A DNA stretch of 64,000 bases from Symplocastrum torsivum CPER-KK1 (GTDB lineage: Bacteria; Cyanobacteriota; Cyanobacteriia; Cyanobacteriales; Coleofasciculaceae): contig JAHHIF010000022.1 in NCBI GenBank assembly GCA_019358875.1, positions 51,403-115,402 on the forward strand, given 5' to 3'. Below the pieces are notes generated by a model. It did no database searches. It saw only the letters and a program-made list of their open reading frames with translations, and had not been told where the DNA came from. Of the stretch, positions 42,111 to 50,557 are shown piece after piece. A program made the position numbers and the translations under genes. Position 1 is the first letter of the stretch. The number at the start of each line of letters is the position of its first letter.

Positions 42111-42215
42111 GCGATCGCTCTATACCTATGAAGCAATGCCCTAACAGTTGCGATCGCACTTCTAGTTCCTGTCAAATGCGATCGCACTCTTGGAGTCAAG
42201 CTTGTAGGCGATCGC
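42111..42215. repeat. Cluster of four HIP1 octamers
   Basis: GCGATCGC occurs at 42111, 42150, 42178 and 42208, that is four times in 105 bp. The stretch between the second and third, CACTTCTAGTTCCTGTCAAA, closely resembles the sequence between HIP1-like sites at about 43496-43535 (CACTTCTACTCCTTGTCAAA), so a unit of about 40 bp is repeated. The whole gap from 42092 to 42447 has no supported gene. Confidence 0.8.
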
Positions 42216-42447
42216 TTTTTTTCTCCCTCAATAAATCCCTCAGCAAGTGCCCCCCAATTCTGGGATACGACTGGAAAAATTCTCCTAAGTCTCAGCACTC
42301 GTCTGAAAGCTCAAATGCTCCATGCGCTCATGAAATCGCGTTTAGTCGGGATAGACAAACCCTCGCTATCAACATCGGCAATGAAATCAAAACTTAGGTT
42401 GACTAACAAAGGTACTTAATTACGGCTTCCCAAAGATAAATACTACT

Positions 42448-43197
42448 ATGGCTTTGGCTGATGCCCAAATGGATAGCATAATAGACAGCAACGAACTGAA
42501 AGTGCTTGACTTGCACGTAAGGAAAATAAAAATGCCTGAAGCACAATTCCCCCCTCTCGAATGTGTCATCGGCAATTCAACATTGCGCGTTGAGTATTGC
42601 GATATTACTACGCTGAATGTTGATGTGATAGTGAGTTCAGATGATATTAACCTATCAATGTTCAGTGGGGTGTCTGCGGCTCTTTTTAAAGCAGGAGGAG
42701 ATGCTGTGCGGCGTGAGGCTCAAGCACAGTCTCCTATTACGTTAGGTAACATTGCGATTACTACGGCAGGACAATTGACAGCCAAGAGAATCTTCCACGC
42801 TGCGGTAGTAGACTTTATGAACTGGGATTTGACAACCATCGACTTGATTCGTAGTGTGACCAAGAAGTGCTTGGTAGTTTGTAATGAACTGGGCTTTGAG
42901 TCAATAGCTTTTCCCGCTTTTGCCACAGGTGTGGCTAGGTTATCTCCAGAACATTGTGCCGTGGCGATGATGCTTGAGATAGCTGCCTATCTTAGCAATA
43001 TTACAGATTCCAAATTAGTAGTAATTGCTTTATATGCCCGTAATAAACTTCCAGGCGATATTATTCCTCGTTTTTATTCGCAGCTGTCTGAGTTTATAGA
43101 ACTTATACAAAGCTTAGAGAACCTAACATCTGCTCTTGAGAGTTTAGAAAAAGTATATCGACAACTTAAACTTGACGAAGCAGCAAGTTGGAATTAG
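42448..43197 (+). CDS. Divergent macrodomain protein
   Basis: A 249-residue protein with a macrodomain at about residues 35-200. Matches are VEYCDITTLNVDVIVSSDDI, where the canonical NAAN is replaced by SSDD, then FSGVSAALFKAGGDAVRREA, LGNIAITTAGQLTAKRIFHA and SIAFPAFATGVARLSPE. Macrodomains bind ADP-ribose or related nucleotides; the substituted NAAN suggests altered or lost hydrolase activity. The N-terminal 30 residues and the C-terminal 50 (possibly coiled-coil) are extra. It ends 3 nt before the end of the convergent antitoxin gene. A defence or regulatory function is possible but not shown. Confidence 0.78.
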   Translation: MALADAQMDSIIDSNELKVLDLHVRKIKMPEAQFPPLECVIGNSTLRVEYCDITTLNVDVIVSSDDINLSMFSGVSAALFKAGGDAVRREAQAQSPITLGNIAITTAGQLTAKRIFHAAVVDFMNWDLTTIDLIRSVTKKCLVVCNELGFESIAFPAFATGVARLSPEHCAVAMMLEIAAYLSNITDSKLVVIALYARNKLPGDIIPRFYSQLSEFIELIQSLENLTSALESLEKVYRQLKLDEAASWN

Positions 43198-43199
43198 AG

Positions 43200-43430
43200 C
43201 TAGGCGAGAATCTCTTCAGGTAGAGGTTCATTAAAGTCATCTGGTACAACAAACTCTCCTGCACACAGAGCAAAAGGTCGAAGCGGCTTAACTTCATTGC
43301 TAGATTTAGCTGGCTTTATCTCGGCTATCGGTTCATCGGCTTGCACAATCACAAGTGTATTGCCTGCTTGCACAAGGTTAAGAAAGCCTGAAATATCACG
43401 CTGAATTTCATCAATAGTAATAGTAATCAT
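43200..43430 (-). CDS. Antitoxin of Phd/YefM-like type, orphan
   Basis: A 76-residue protein of the small antitoxin family usually paired with PIN-domain toxins. It shows TIDEIQRDISGFLNLVQAGN, TLVIVQADEPIAEIKP and LRPFALCAGEFVVPDDF. Normally a toxin gene follows at once, but here the next gene downstream is the convergent macrodomain gene and no PIN frame is found. It is therefore an orphan antitoxin, or neutralises a toxin elsewhere. The N-terminal half is the DNA-binding Phd fold and the C-terminal half the toxin-binding tail. Confidence 0.82.
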   Translation of the reverse strand: MITITIDEIQRDISGFLNLVQAGNTLVIVQADEPIAEIKPAKSSNEVKPLRPFALCAGEFVVPDDFNEPLPEEILA

Positions 43431-43670
43431 ATTTTTAATTTAGCTAAGTTATCGCTATACATTGGAATTGTGCTTACAGCGAGAACTTACCGCTACGCGA
43501 TCACACTTCTACTCCTTGTCAAAAACGCGATCGCTTACCAATCTCTACACGTTAATGAGCAACACAGTTAGTAGGTATAGGTACATCCTGATGAGGGCAA
43601 AAACAGTGTTCTTATAAGCTGAGCGTCCTCTCTCCCAATTGCTGAGAAAACTCGGAGACTGATTTAAGCC

Positions 43671-44354
43671 CTATGCAGGAACCGTCAATGGCATCCCGTT
43701 GTCGGCTGGACTGAGTTGAAGTAAGAAGGGAACGGCTTTTTCTACCCAATCTTTAATTGCTGTGTAGCTTGCGGCATCTTCTCCATAGCAGATTTCCAGC
43801 ATATCAGTATGAATGATGCCGGGATTGAGGGGAATTGCTGCCATTCCAGGAGGGAGTTCTTGAGCAAGCGATCGCGTCATCCCCTCAATTGCCCACTTAG
43901 AAGCACAATAGGACGAGACTTGAGCAGAGGTAGAGCGACCCCAACCTGAACTTAGGTTAACAATCACACCGCTTCCCTTCTCAATCATCGCTGGGACAAA
44001 ATGACGAATCACACTCGCCACTCCCTTGATGTTGACATCAATAAGGCGGGAAAAATCTTCGCTGGGTATCTGCCAGAGTGGTGCTAATTCGTTAATCATT
44101 CCCGCATTATTAATCAGCAAATCTGGCGGAGCATATTCAGAAAGGAGTCGCTTTGCCCAAGCTTTTACCTGTTCTTCATCAGCAACATCTAGCGCAGTGA
44201 AATTGTGCGGTGAGCCAAACTGTTGGTTGAATTTCTCCACCGTTGCTTCTGAGCGAGCGCAACCTAGAACAGTATGTCCTGATTGAATAAATCGCTCGGT
44301 CAAAGCTTGTCCAAGACCTCGGCTGATACCTGTAATTACGATAAGTTTTGTCAT
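43671..44354 (-). CDS. Short-chain dehydrogenase/reductase (SDR)
   Basis: A 227-residue classical SDR. The cofactor motif TGISRGLG is at residues 8-15, the structural motif NNAG is in the middle, and the active site has the Ser in NLSSGWG and YCASK with Tyr and Lys. The cofactor preference (probably NADPH, from the Arg in GISRG) is inference. The substrate is unknown. It is isolated on the minus strand. A HIP1-containing gap separates it from the orphan antitoxin. Confidence 0.88.
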   Translation of the reverse strand: MTKLIVITGISRGLGQALTERFIQSGHTVLGCARSEATVEKFNQQFGSPHNFTALDVADEEQVKAWAKRLLSEYAPPDLLINNAGMINELAPLWQIPSEDFSRLIDVNIKGVASVIRHFVPAMIEKGSGVIVNLSSGWGRSTSAQVSSYCASKWAIEGMTRSLAQELPPGMAAIPLNPGIIHTDMLEICYGEDAASYTAIKDWVEKAVPFLLQLSPADNGMPLTVPA

Positions 44355-44441
44355 GCTGGCTTTTTATCTCTCAATGTGAGTTGCTCTTTTTAGTAGTTAA
44401 TTATTGTATCGAAACGAAGAACTATACGATGTCGGAAGCTA

Positions 44442-44609
44442 GTGCTGTTATCAGGCGGTGATGCACCTCTGACCACAATTGAGGGTTTTCTAGATAGGGA
44501 TTCATTCCTGGAAATGGAGAAGGCATTGCCAGCAGTATGTATCGAGGGAATATCAATTCCCATCATACAAGGGGCAACTCTGCCTCAAGAAGGTGAGCGC
44601 ACCAACTGA
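44442..44609 (+). pseudogene. Short coding remnant, possibly nucleotidyltransferase-like
   Basis: A 55-codon frame starts at GTG with LLSGGDAPLTTIEGFLDRD and reads on through IEGISIPIIQGATLPQEGE to a TGA. The pattern of a hydrophobic strand followed by PI recalls the C-terminal half of small nucleotidyltransferase-like proteins, but too little remains to be certain. It overlaps the CHAT remnant by 17 bases in another frame. Confidence 0.25.
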
Positions 44610-44955
44610 CCTAAACACCCAACCGCAACGGCAAATGCAAGTCTTAGCGGGTGCTTTTGCCACCGGACGCTACAACTTCAAGGTTGGTGGAGAAGCCTTT
44701 GACTTTTCTGGCTTGCCCTTTGCTGGAGCCGAGGTGGAGAATTTAGCTAAGACTATTCCGACTACAACTCAATTCATCGACCAAGCCTTCACCCCCGAAG
44801 TCACCGTTCCCAAAATGGATGACTACACGGTTGTGCATTTAGCGACTCATGCGGCGTTTGTCGTGGGGACACCAGATGATTCCTTTATTCTCTTTGGCAA
44901 TGGCGATCGCATCACCCTCCGAGAGATGCAAAATTGGAGCCTAACGAGTCTTTGA
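44593..44955 (+). pseudogene. Truncated CHAT-domain protein
   Basis: The 120 codons match the middle of a cyanobacterial CHAT (caspase-like, HetF-associated) domain. The segments FDFSGLPFAGAEVENLAKTI, VVHLATHAAFV with the catalytic His, and SFILFGNGDRITLREMQNW are typical. In intact proteins the next part is the catalytic Cys segment (VLSACET-like). Here the frame stops right after WSLTSL, where a 21-bp repeat array begins, so the Cys is lost and the protein cannot be active. The N-terminal TPR region is also missing. It is best regarded as a remnant. Confidence 0.8.
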
Positions 44956-45129
44956 TATTCACTAACGAGCTTTTGATATCCATTAGCGATTTTTTGATAT
45001 TCATGATCGAGTCTTTAATACTTAACGATGAGCCTTTGATATCCGTTAACGATTTTTTTGATGTTCGCTAACGAATCTTTGATACTCGCTAACGAGGCTT
45101 TGATACTTAATGATGAGCCTTTGATACTC
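44939..45129 (+). repeat. 21-bp tandem repeat array (about 9 copies)
   Basis: Nine degenerate units of 21-22 bp with consensus close to GCTAACGAGTCTTTGATACTC run head to tail. The TGA stop of the CHAT remnant is made by the first unit. Read in another frame, most units give a heptapeptide of the form NE(S/A/P)LI(L/S)A. One unit at about 45050 has an extra T and shifts that frame. Confidence 0.9.
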
Positions 45130-45151
45130 GCTGAACTCTCGCAAAAATTAT

Positions 45152-45164
45152 TGCATAAGTCCTG
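45152..45164 (+). repeat. Solo end related to the AGGACTTACGCA family
   Basis: TGCATAAGTCCTG differs at one base from the TGCGTAAGTCCTG right end of the MITE copies. No partner end is seen, so this is a relic of an insertion beside the 21-bp array. Confidence 0.4.
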
Positions 45165-45167
45165 TAC

Positions 45168-45311
45168 CTATGAGAGATATAGATAAACAGAGTCAGCAAT
45201 CTGCTTTCCTAGCTCAACAGAGAAGTCGCTATGTCTTGATGTATCAGCTACCTCAGCCAGAGCCACTATAACTCTACGGCTTTCGCTGACATCCTCGCTT
45301 AATTTGCTCAT
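45168..45311 (-). CDS. Possible small protein (47 residues)
   Basis: A minus-strand ATG frame encodes MSKLSEDVSESRRVIVALAE followed by VADTSRHSDFSVELGKQIAD and a short tail. Composition is that of a normal soluble helical protein, unlike shadow frames, but no ribosome-binding site is evident and I know no homologue. It may be a small gene or the end of a decayed one. The rest of the gap 45312-45420 shows nothing. Confidence 0.3.
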   Translation of the reverse strand: MSKLSEDVSESRRVIVALAEVADTSRHSDFSVELGKQIADSVYLYLS

Positions 45312-45420
45312 TTCATTATCTGTTGTTACTTATTTTCGTTGTCCCTTGCAACTGACTACTGACAAACAACCCGGCTCCGAAGTAATAAGGATAAAGGATA
45401 TTTAAGGATACCTGAAAGAA

Positions 45421-48075
45421 ATGACCCAGAGTGCTTCTGTTTTCCACCTCAAAGTTCAGCGAATTGAGCAGGTATGCCTATTTGAATTGTCTTGGGGACG
45501 AGGACAGCAACTCGGTGTAACACTTCCTTATCCTGAAGCGTTGAATACCCTGTATCAGGAGTGGAGTTCTGTTTATCTAAGTTTTTATAAAACCGCACTA
45601 CGAGGACGAGTTGCTGCAAAAGGTAGCATCTTACCGCCACCTGTGGATTGGCACGCCAAACTGGTGCAAGCAGAAACCAAGCTACTGTATGAATTTCATC
45701 ACTGGTTGCGTCGTGCAGAACTCTATGAAATTCGTTCTTGTCTCGCTCAAGCGGCTAGAGGTGGAGGAATAGAGAGTGGCAATTCTCCAATCCCCAATTC
45801 TCAATTCCCAATCCCCACTGTTGATGTTTTCCTCACTTGTAACCCATTAGATTTGGAACGGTTACCGTGGGAAGCCTGGGAAATTGGTACGGAGTTTGCG
45901 GCTACGGGTAAGATTCGCTTTTTCCGCAAACCGTTGAACATTGTGGGCGCGACAGTGACTCCTCAACGCCGCCGTCGGCGGGCACGGATTTTGGCGATTC
46001 TGGGCGATGATACGGGGTTGAATTTTCAAGCAGATAGAAAAGCGGTGCGATCGCTTAATTCAATCGCGGATATTGAGTTTGTTGGTTGGCAACCTGGAGA
46101 GGATATTCCCCAACTCAAAACCAAAATCGCAGACGCGATCGCAGATGCACGCGGTTGGGATGTGCTATTTTTTGCAGGTCACAGTAATGAAACCGACTTG
46201 ACTGGGGGAGAATTGGGAATTGCTCCCGGTATCTCCCTTAACTTAAGGGAAATTGCCCAACCTCTCACGGTTGCTAAGGAACAGGGATTACAATTTGCCA
46301 TTTTCAACTCCTGTAATGGACTCAGCCTCGCTAATGCACTGATTAATCTGGGCTTAAGTCAGGTGGCGGTGATGCGAGAACCCATCCATAATCAGGTGGC
46401 GCAAGAATTTCTGATGCGATTTCTCCAGCGTCTTGGAGAGTACAAAGATGTCCATGAAGCACTGCAATATGCCTGTCAGTACCTCAAATTAGAAAAGCAT
46501 TTTACCTACCCTAGTACTCACCTCATTCCTTCCTTGTTTCGTCATCCGGATGCACCCCTATTTCGGATTGAACCGTATGGAATCAAGCAACAGCTTAAGC
46601 GCTGGTTGCCAACAAGGAAAGAAGCGATCGCACTAACTGCCCTAGGACTCGTCAGTTGGCAACTCTCCGTGCAAGGCTTCTTATTAGATCGACGGGTATT
46701 AGTCCAATCAGGCTATCGCCAACTAACCAATCAAGTCGAAACAACTCAGCCGCCTCCTGTCCTCTTAGTAGAAATTGACAATGAATCTATCCGAAAAGGA
46801 GGAATTTCTCAGCCAAACCCAATGGATCGCAGCTATCTAGCGGATTTGGTGACTAAGCTAGCAGCAATCAACGCCAAAGTTGTTGGTATTGATTATCTGC
46901 TAGACCGCTATCAGAAAGAAAATGACCAAAAACTTGCTAATGCCATACGCGCCTCAGTGCAACAACAGGCAACCTGGTTTGTTTTTGCTATTCAGCGCCA
47001 TCATAATACAGGTGGCTGGTTTGAGGTACTGCCAGAACTCGCTCAGCCAAGCTGGAGCTTACAAGGAAATATTCTCGGTCTTGGTCGCTACCTACAATAC
47101 ATGACACTGGTGCCGAGAGATAATCCCGATCCTCGGAATATGCCCTTAGCCTACATGCTGGCATTATCTCACTGGCTAAACTTTGGTCAATCTCAAGATT
47201 GTTCCAGCAATCCCTCCCCTCCAAAAATCGGGAAGTTGGATTCCCCCTCTTCTGTGCCCTCCTTAGCCAGAGAGTCTGCCTTATCCAATTTGACTTGTGA
47301 ACAATTTGGGAAACTGCCTCAACCGCAACTGCAATCATCTGCTGACTGGTTCTCTCAGTTAACAACCTATGTCACAAACATAACGGGTAAGGACTATCGG
47401 CACATCTTCTCACCAACTGCTCGCTTACAACCCCTAACTAACTCGGCTTACCTATTGCGTCAAATGTGGTTGCATCCCATTATTGACTACTCAATTCCTC
47501 CTGAGCAGGTTTATAGGCGAGTGCCAGCTTGGAAATTGTTGGAAAGCCCTGTGAACTCCCTCAAACTAGATAGTCAGCAGCAACCCGTAGTCATTATTGC
47601 CGCTGGTGGCTATGACGAAGCTGGGGTAGCAGCAGAAGGTCAGGACAATTTTCCTCTACCACTGGCTGTTGGTTATTGGCGTTCTCAGGAAAATCCCCCT
47701 GATCCACGTCAAATATTTCCAGGTGGTGAAGCTCAAGCCTATATGGTTCACCATTTACTCAATCAGCGACTAGTTGTTCCAATTCCTGACCTCTGGCTGG
47801 TTGGGGTAGCGGTGTTATTGGGGAAAGCAACAGCCCTAGCACTAGAAAGGGTCAAGGGGGAGAGGAAAAACAGACAAGGGAACCTTTGGCTGTTAGTTTT
47901 ACCGTCCGGAAGGGGCAAATGGTTGCTTCTACTGAGTGGTACTACAGCAGTTTACGGAATGGCTAGCTTGCAGCTTTACATTACGGCTGCGGTGCTAATG
48001 CCTTGGCTTTTACCTATATCAGCGTTTTGGACTTTTGTTTTTCTAGGTTTATTAGAAGGGAAATCTCATGCGTAA
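45421..48075 (+). CDS. CHAT-CHASE2 domain membrane protein
   Basis: An 884-residue protein. A caspase-like CHAT domain occupies about residues 135-385 with catalytic His254 (LFFAGHS) and Cys298 (FNSCNG). A first membrane segment follows near 410 (AIALTALGLVSWQLSVQGFL), then an extracytoplasmic CHASE2 domain (about 440-770; IDNESIRKGGI, VVGIDYLLDR, VVIIAAGGYDEAG) and two or three C-terminal helices. CHAT enzymes are proteases of the caspase/separase clan; CHASE2 is a sensory domain. A 12-residue insert (NSPIPNSQFPIP, 121-132) comes from a CCCAATT-type DNA repeat. The next gene overlaps by 8 nt. Confidence 0.9.
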   Translation: MTQSASVFHLKVQRIEQVCLFELSWGRGQQLGVTLPYPEALNTLYQEWSSVYLSFYKTALRGRVAAKGSILPPPVDWHAKLVQAETKLLYEFHHWLRRAELYEIRSCLAQAARGGGIESGNSPIPNSQFPIPTVDVFLTCNPLDLERLPWEAWEIGTEFAATGKIRFFRKPLNIVGATVTPQRRRRRARILAILGDDTGLNFQADRKAVRSLNSIADIEFVGWQPGEDIPQLKTKIADAIADARGWDVLFFAGHSNETDLTGGELGIAPGISLNLREIAQPLTVAKEQGLQFAIFNSCNGLSLANALINLGLSQVAVMREPIHNQVAQEFLMRFLQRLGEYKDVHEALQYACQYLKLEKHFTYPSTHLIPSLFRHPDAPLFRIEPYGIKQQLKRWLPTRKEAIALTALGLVSWQLSVQGFLLDRRVLVQSGYRQLTNQVETTQPPPVLLVEIDNESIRKGGISQPNPMDRSYLADLVTKLAAINAKVVGIDYLLDRYQKENDQKLANAIRASVQQQATWFVFAIQRHHNTGGWFEVLPELAQPSWSLQGNILGLGRYLQYMTLVPRDNPDPRNMPLAYMLALSHWLNFGQSQDCSSNPSPPKIGKLDSPSSVPSLARESALSNLTCEQFGKLPQPQLQSSADWFSQLTTYVTNITGKDYRHIFSPTARLQPLTNSAYLLRQMWLHPIIDYSIPPEQVYRRVPAWKLLESPVNSLKLDSQQQPVVIIAAGGYDEAGVAAEGQDNFPLPLAVGYWRSQENPPDPRQIFPGGEAQAYMVHHLLNQRLVVPIPDLWLVGVAVLLGKATALALERVKGERKNRQGNLWLLVLPSGRGKWLLLLSGTTAVYGMASLQLYITAAVLMPWLLPISAFWTFVFLGLLEGKSHA

Positions 48076-48763
48076 ATTCACTTGGGTGTTATCGACTTTG
48101 CTCTTGAGTGCGATGATTTCTAATGTGCCAACTAGAGCATTTCAGGTAGCAAAGGTGCAAATCAATCTACCTGAGTCTTCAAAAGATATTATTCAGACTT
48201 CCTTGAGTAAGGACAACCCTCCTCCGACAGATCCTACAACTACTGGAACACGCGGACCTTGCACGATCGCACCGTTGGACTTAAAAACGAATACAGAAGT
48301 CTGGAGCGATCGCCCTATGTTTGTCTGGCGGGGACCGATCGGAAAAATTGAGGTGCGCCAGCAAGGTAGCAATGATGTGTTGTGGCGTGAGACTATCCCC
48401 CAAGGCGTTGGGAGAATCCAGTATGCCGGAGAATCACTCCAGCCTGGTGAAACTTACAACTGGGTACTCTTTGACTTGCAAAACAATGCGATCAGGTCTA
48501 TGGCGTTTAAGGTCATGGATGCACGAGAACGTGAACAAGTCAGTACCCAATTGCAAAGCTTAGAACGGGAACTCAAAGCCAAAGGAGCGACAGTGGAGGA
48601 AAGCGCGGCACGTCGCGCCCAATACTTCGCCCAGCGGCAACTTTGGTCAGATGCTTGGCGGGAAGCCTTTTCTGTAGACAATCCCGTAGCCATCATTGGA
48701 ATGATTACTCAGACAACTCCGACTCCCTTTTGTACGCGATCGCCTAAGCCCAATTCCATTTAA
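48068..48763 (+). CDS. DUF928-like secreted protein
   Basis: A 231-residue protein with a signal peptide (WVLSTLLLSAMISNVPTRA). After a Pro/Thr-rich spacer, the core contains GTRGPCTIAPLDLKTNTEVW, SDRPMFVWRGPIGKIEVR and LQPGETYNWVLFD, as in DUF928 proteins that often accompany CHAT-CHASE2 proteins in cyanobacteria. It lacks catalytic motifs and may be a periplasmic partner of the CHASE2 sensor; that role is inferred from the 8-nt overlap with the upstream gene. The C-terminal part is helical. Confidence 0.75.
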   Translation: MRKFTWVLSTLLLSAMISNVPTRAFQVAKVQINLPESSKDIIQTSLSKDNPPPTDPTTTGTRGPCTIAPLDLKTNTEVWSDRPMFVWRGPIGKIEVRQQGSNDVLWRETIPQGVGRIQYAGESLQPGETYNWVLFDLQNNAIRSMAFKVMDAREREQVSTQLQSLERELKAKGATVEESAARRAQYFAQRQLWSDAWREAFSVDNPVAIIGMITQTTPTPFCTRSPKPNSI

Positions 48764-50178
48764 ATTGGGCGATAACGAGGAAAACTGGGTAAGTCAATTG
48801 ATGCCAAGGACTGGCGCTTTTTTGGAGGACGTAGCGGATAAAGGACAGGTGAGGGCCAGTTGGATTGAGGGAGACGTACTTCCGATGGGGCTGGCTCTTG
48901 CCTTAGATCATCTCCCCAGAATTCCTCATTCGGCATTTGTGTCTCCCTATCCCCTGGTGAGGCTGTTGCTTCGACACTCCTCAAATGACGTACTGGTGAA
49001 GAGGATTCGCCTGAGTTCGTTCCTGATGCCGAAATTAATGGCGTTTGGGGGAGGGCTAAATCGGATTGGAGTTCCTCCGCTAAACCAGACGCTTCGGCTA
49101 AAGAGGACATCTCGGCAAGTAGCTGCTGTTCTAATTCCAGTTCTTTGGCTTCACTTTCTTGGAGAGAAGCGACTATTGCCTCTACGGGATTAGAGGTTTC
49201 TGCCGCTGAGAACTGCTCAAGTTCTTCAATGCGCTTGGTTATGGTGGGTTCCGTTTCTGAGGAATAGGGCTTGAGAGGCTCAAGTCGGATTGGGCGATTC
49301 CAGATTGGGTCTAAATTAGCTGTATCTTCGATTAACTCCGGTTCGGCTGACCAGGGTTGGATTGGCACTGCTTTGTGGACGGCTGACTGGGTTGCGTTGA
49401 TTCTGGGATGAGGCTGTTGTTGTGAGCTAGAATTCCCAGAGGGCATTTCTAAAGACTTTTCTAGAGCAGCCTTGAACTGTAAGGATTGGCGCTGCTGTCG
49501 ATGTAAGCGAGTTCTGAGTTCTCGACAGGTATTTGCGGCTTGTAATAGCTGGTGGGACTGCTCGTTGTAGCGTTGTTGGGTAAGGGCGCATTCACGCTCT
49601 AGTTGAGCGACTCGTTCTTGTGAGCTTTGTAACTGTTCTGATAGGGTTTCAATTAAAATTTGCTGGCGCTGAGACGCTTGATGCGATGATTCCAGCGCAT
49701 TGAACATTCGCGTCAGTTGTTCTTGGAGGGTATTGAATTCCTCTGTCTGTTGTGCTAAGAGCGTTTCGCGATCGCGCGATCGCACTAACTCCGTATGTAA
49801 CTCTTCCTGCTTTTCCCGAAGTGATTGCCTTAACTGAGTCACTTGGTCAAGCAAGCGACGGTTGCGTTGACGCATTTTTTGTGCCAGAGCAAACCAGTCA
49901 GCATCTTTAGAGTGTTCTCGCTGCAAGGATTCTAGCGGTTCAGTTGCCTCATCATCTCCCATTGAGGGTATTGAGGCAGGCGGGAGACTAAGTGGCGTAA
50001 TCGCTCGTCCTAATCTCGGCGACTGAACAGCCTCCTCGAAACTCGGCAACTCTGGAAGGTTGACAATCTGTGGGTTTTCTGGAGTTCCTGGCACATCTGG
50101 CAACTCCACTGTACTCTCATCCCCCGCAGTGGGGGGTTCAGGAAGGGGCTGGTTATTTGGGGTGTCAGCTTCACTCAT
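48760..50178 (-). CDS. Coiled-coil protein of unknown function
   Basis: A 472-residue protein. Residues 1-75 are acidic and Pro-rich. A long coiled coil runs from about 95 to 245, with QKMRQRNRRLLDQVTQLRQS, LREKQEELHTELVRSRDRET and LERECALTQQRYNEQSHQLL. The rest is a disordered, Pro/Ser/Glu-rich tail ending in ASIDLPSFPRYRPI. No enzyme motif or membrane segment is seen. It may be a scaffold or cytoskeletal protein. It overlaps the end of the convergent DUF928-like gene by 4 nt. I cannot name a family. Confidence 0.7.
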   Translation of the reverse strand: MSEADTPNNQPLPEPPTAGDESTVELPDVPGTPENPQIVNLPELPSFEEAVQSPRLGRAITPLSLPPASIPSMGDDEATEPLESLQREHSKDADWFALAQKMRQRNRRLLDQVTQLRQSLREKQEELHTELVRSRDRETLLAQQTEEFNTLQEQLTRMFNALESSHQASQRQQILIETLSEQLQSSQERVAQLERECALTQQRYNEQSHQLLQAANTCRELRTRLHRQQRQSLQFKAALEKSLEMPSGNSSSQQQPHPRINATQSAVHKAVPIQPWSAEPELIEDTANLDPIWNRPIRLEPLKPYSSETEPTITKRIEELEQFSAAETSNPVEAIVASLQESEAKELELEQQLLAEMSSLAEASGLAEELQSDLALPQTPLISASGTNSGESSSPVRHLRSVEATASPGDRETQMPNEEFWGDDLRQEPAPSEVRLPQSNWPSPVLYPLRPPKKRQSLASIDLPSFPRYRPI

Positions 50179-50557
50179 AGCTCAACATTTCAGAGGTTCA
50201 CAATCCACGACGTAGGCAAGTAGGGGCATCTCACCAAAAAAACAAGGGTCTACTCAGAAGCTTTGGGTTAACTGTAACGCCAAAAGAGAGTGTCCGTGTA
50301 GAAGAGATTCGAGTCAAATGCTTTGCCCTGACTTAGTTTGGGTGCCAAGATACGAAATTACCTCATATCAAGCCCAGTTCGTTACTTCGTGTATTTGTCT
50401 GTTGTCCGTTGCTACTGACAAAAAGCAACAATTCATCTACGAAGTGAGCTTACTGGATTTAATATCACCCCTCTCTCCATACAAAAGTAATGCACAAAAA
50501 CCGCCAGACCACAAATTTTAACTTGCAAGACAGACATTAGAGTGTCTTTGCGGAAAC
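50179..50557. other. Intergenic region
   Basis: The 379-bp gap between csaB (3' end) and the coiled-coil gene (5' end) contains no supported gene. A 67-codon plus-strand frame at 50318 has no recognisable content or ribosome-binding site. Confidence 0.5.

Noticed and set aside
42128..42397. 89-codon frame in the HIP1 cluster
   Set aside because: Composition reflects repeated HIP1 octamers; Cys/Ser-rich nonsense without homology.
50318..50521. 67-codon plus-strand frame between csaB and the coiled-coil gene
   Set aside because: No ribosome-binding site and no recognisable content.
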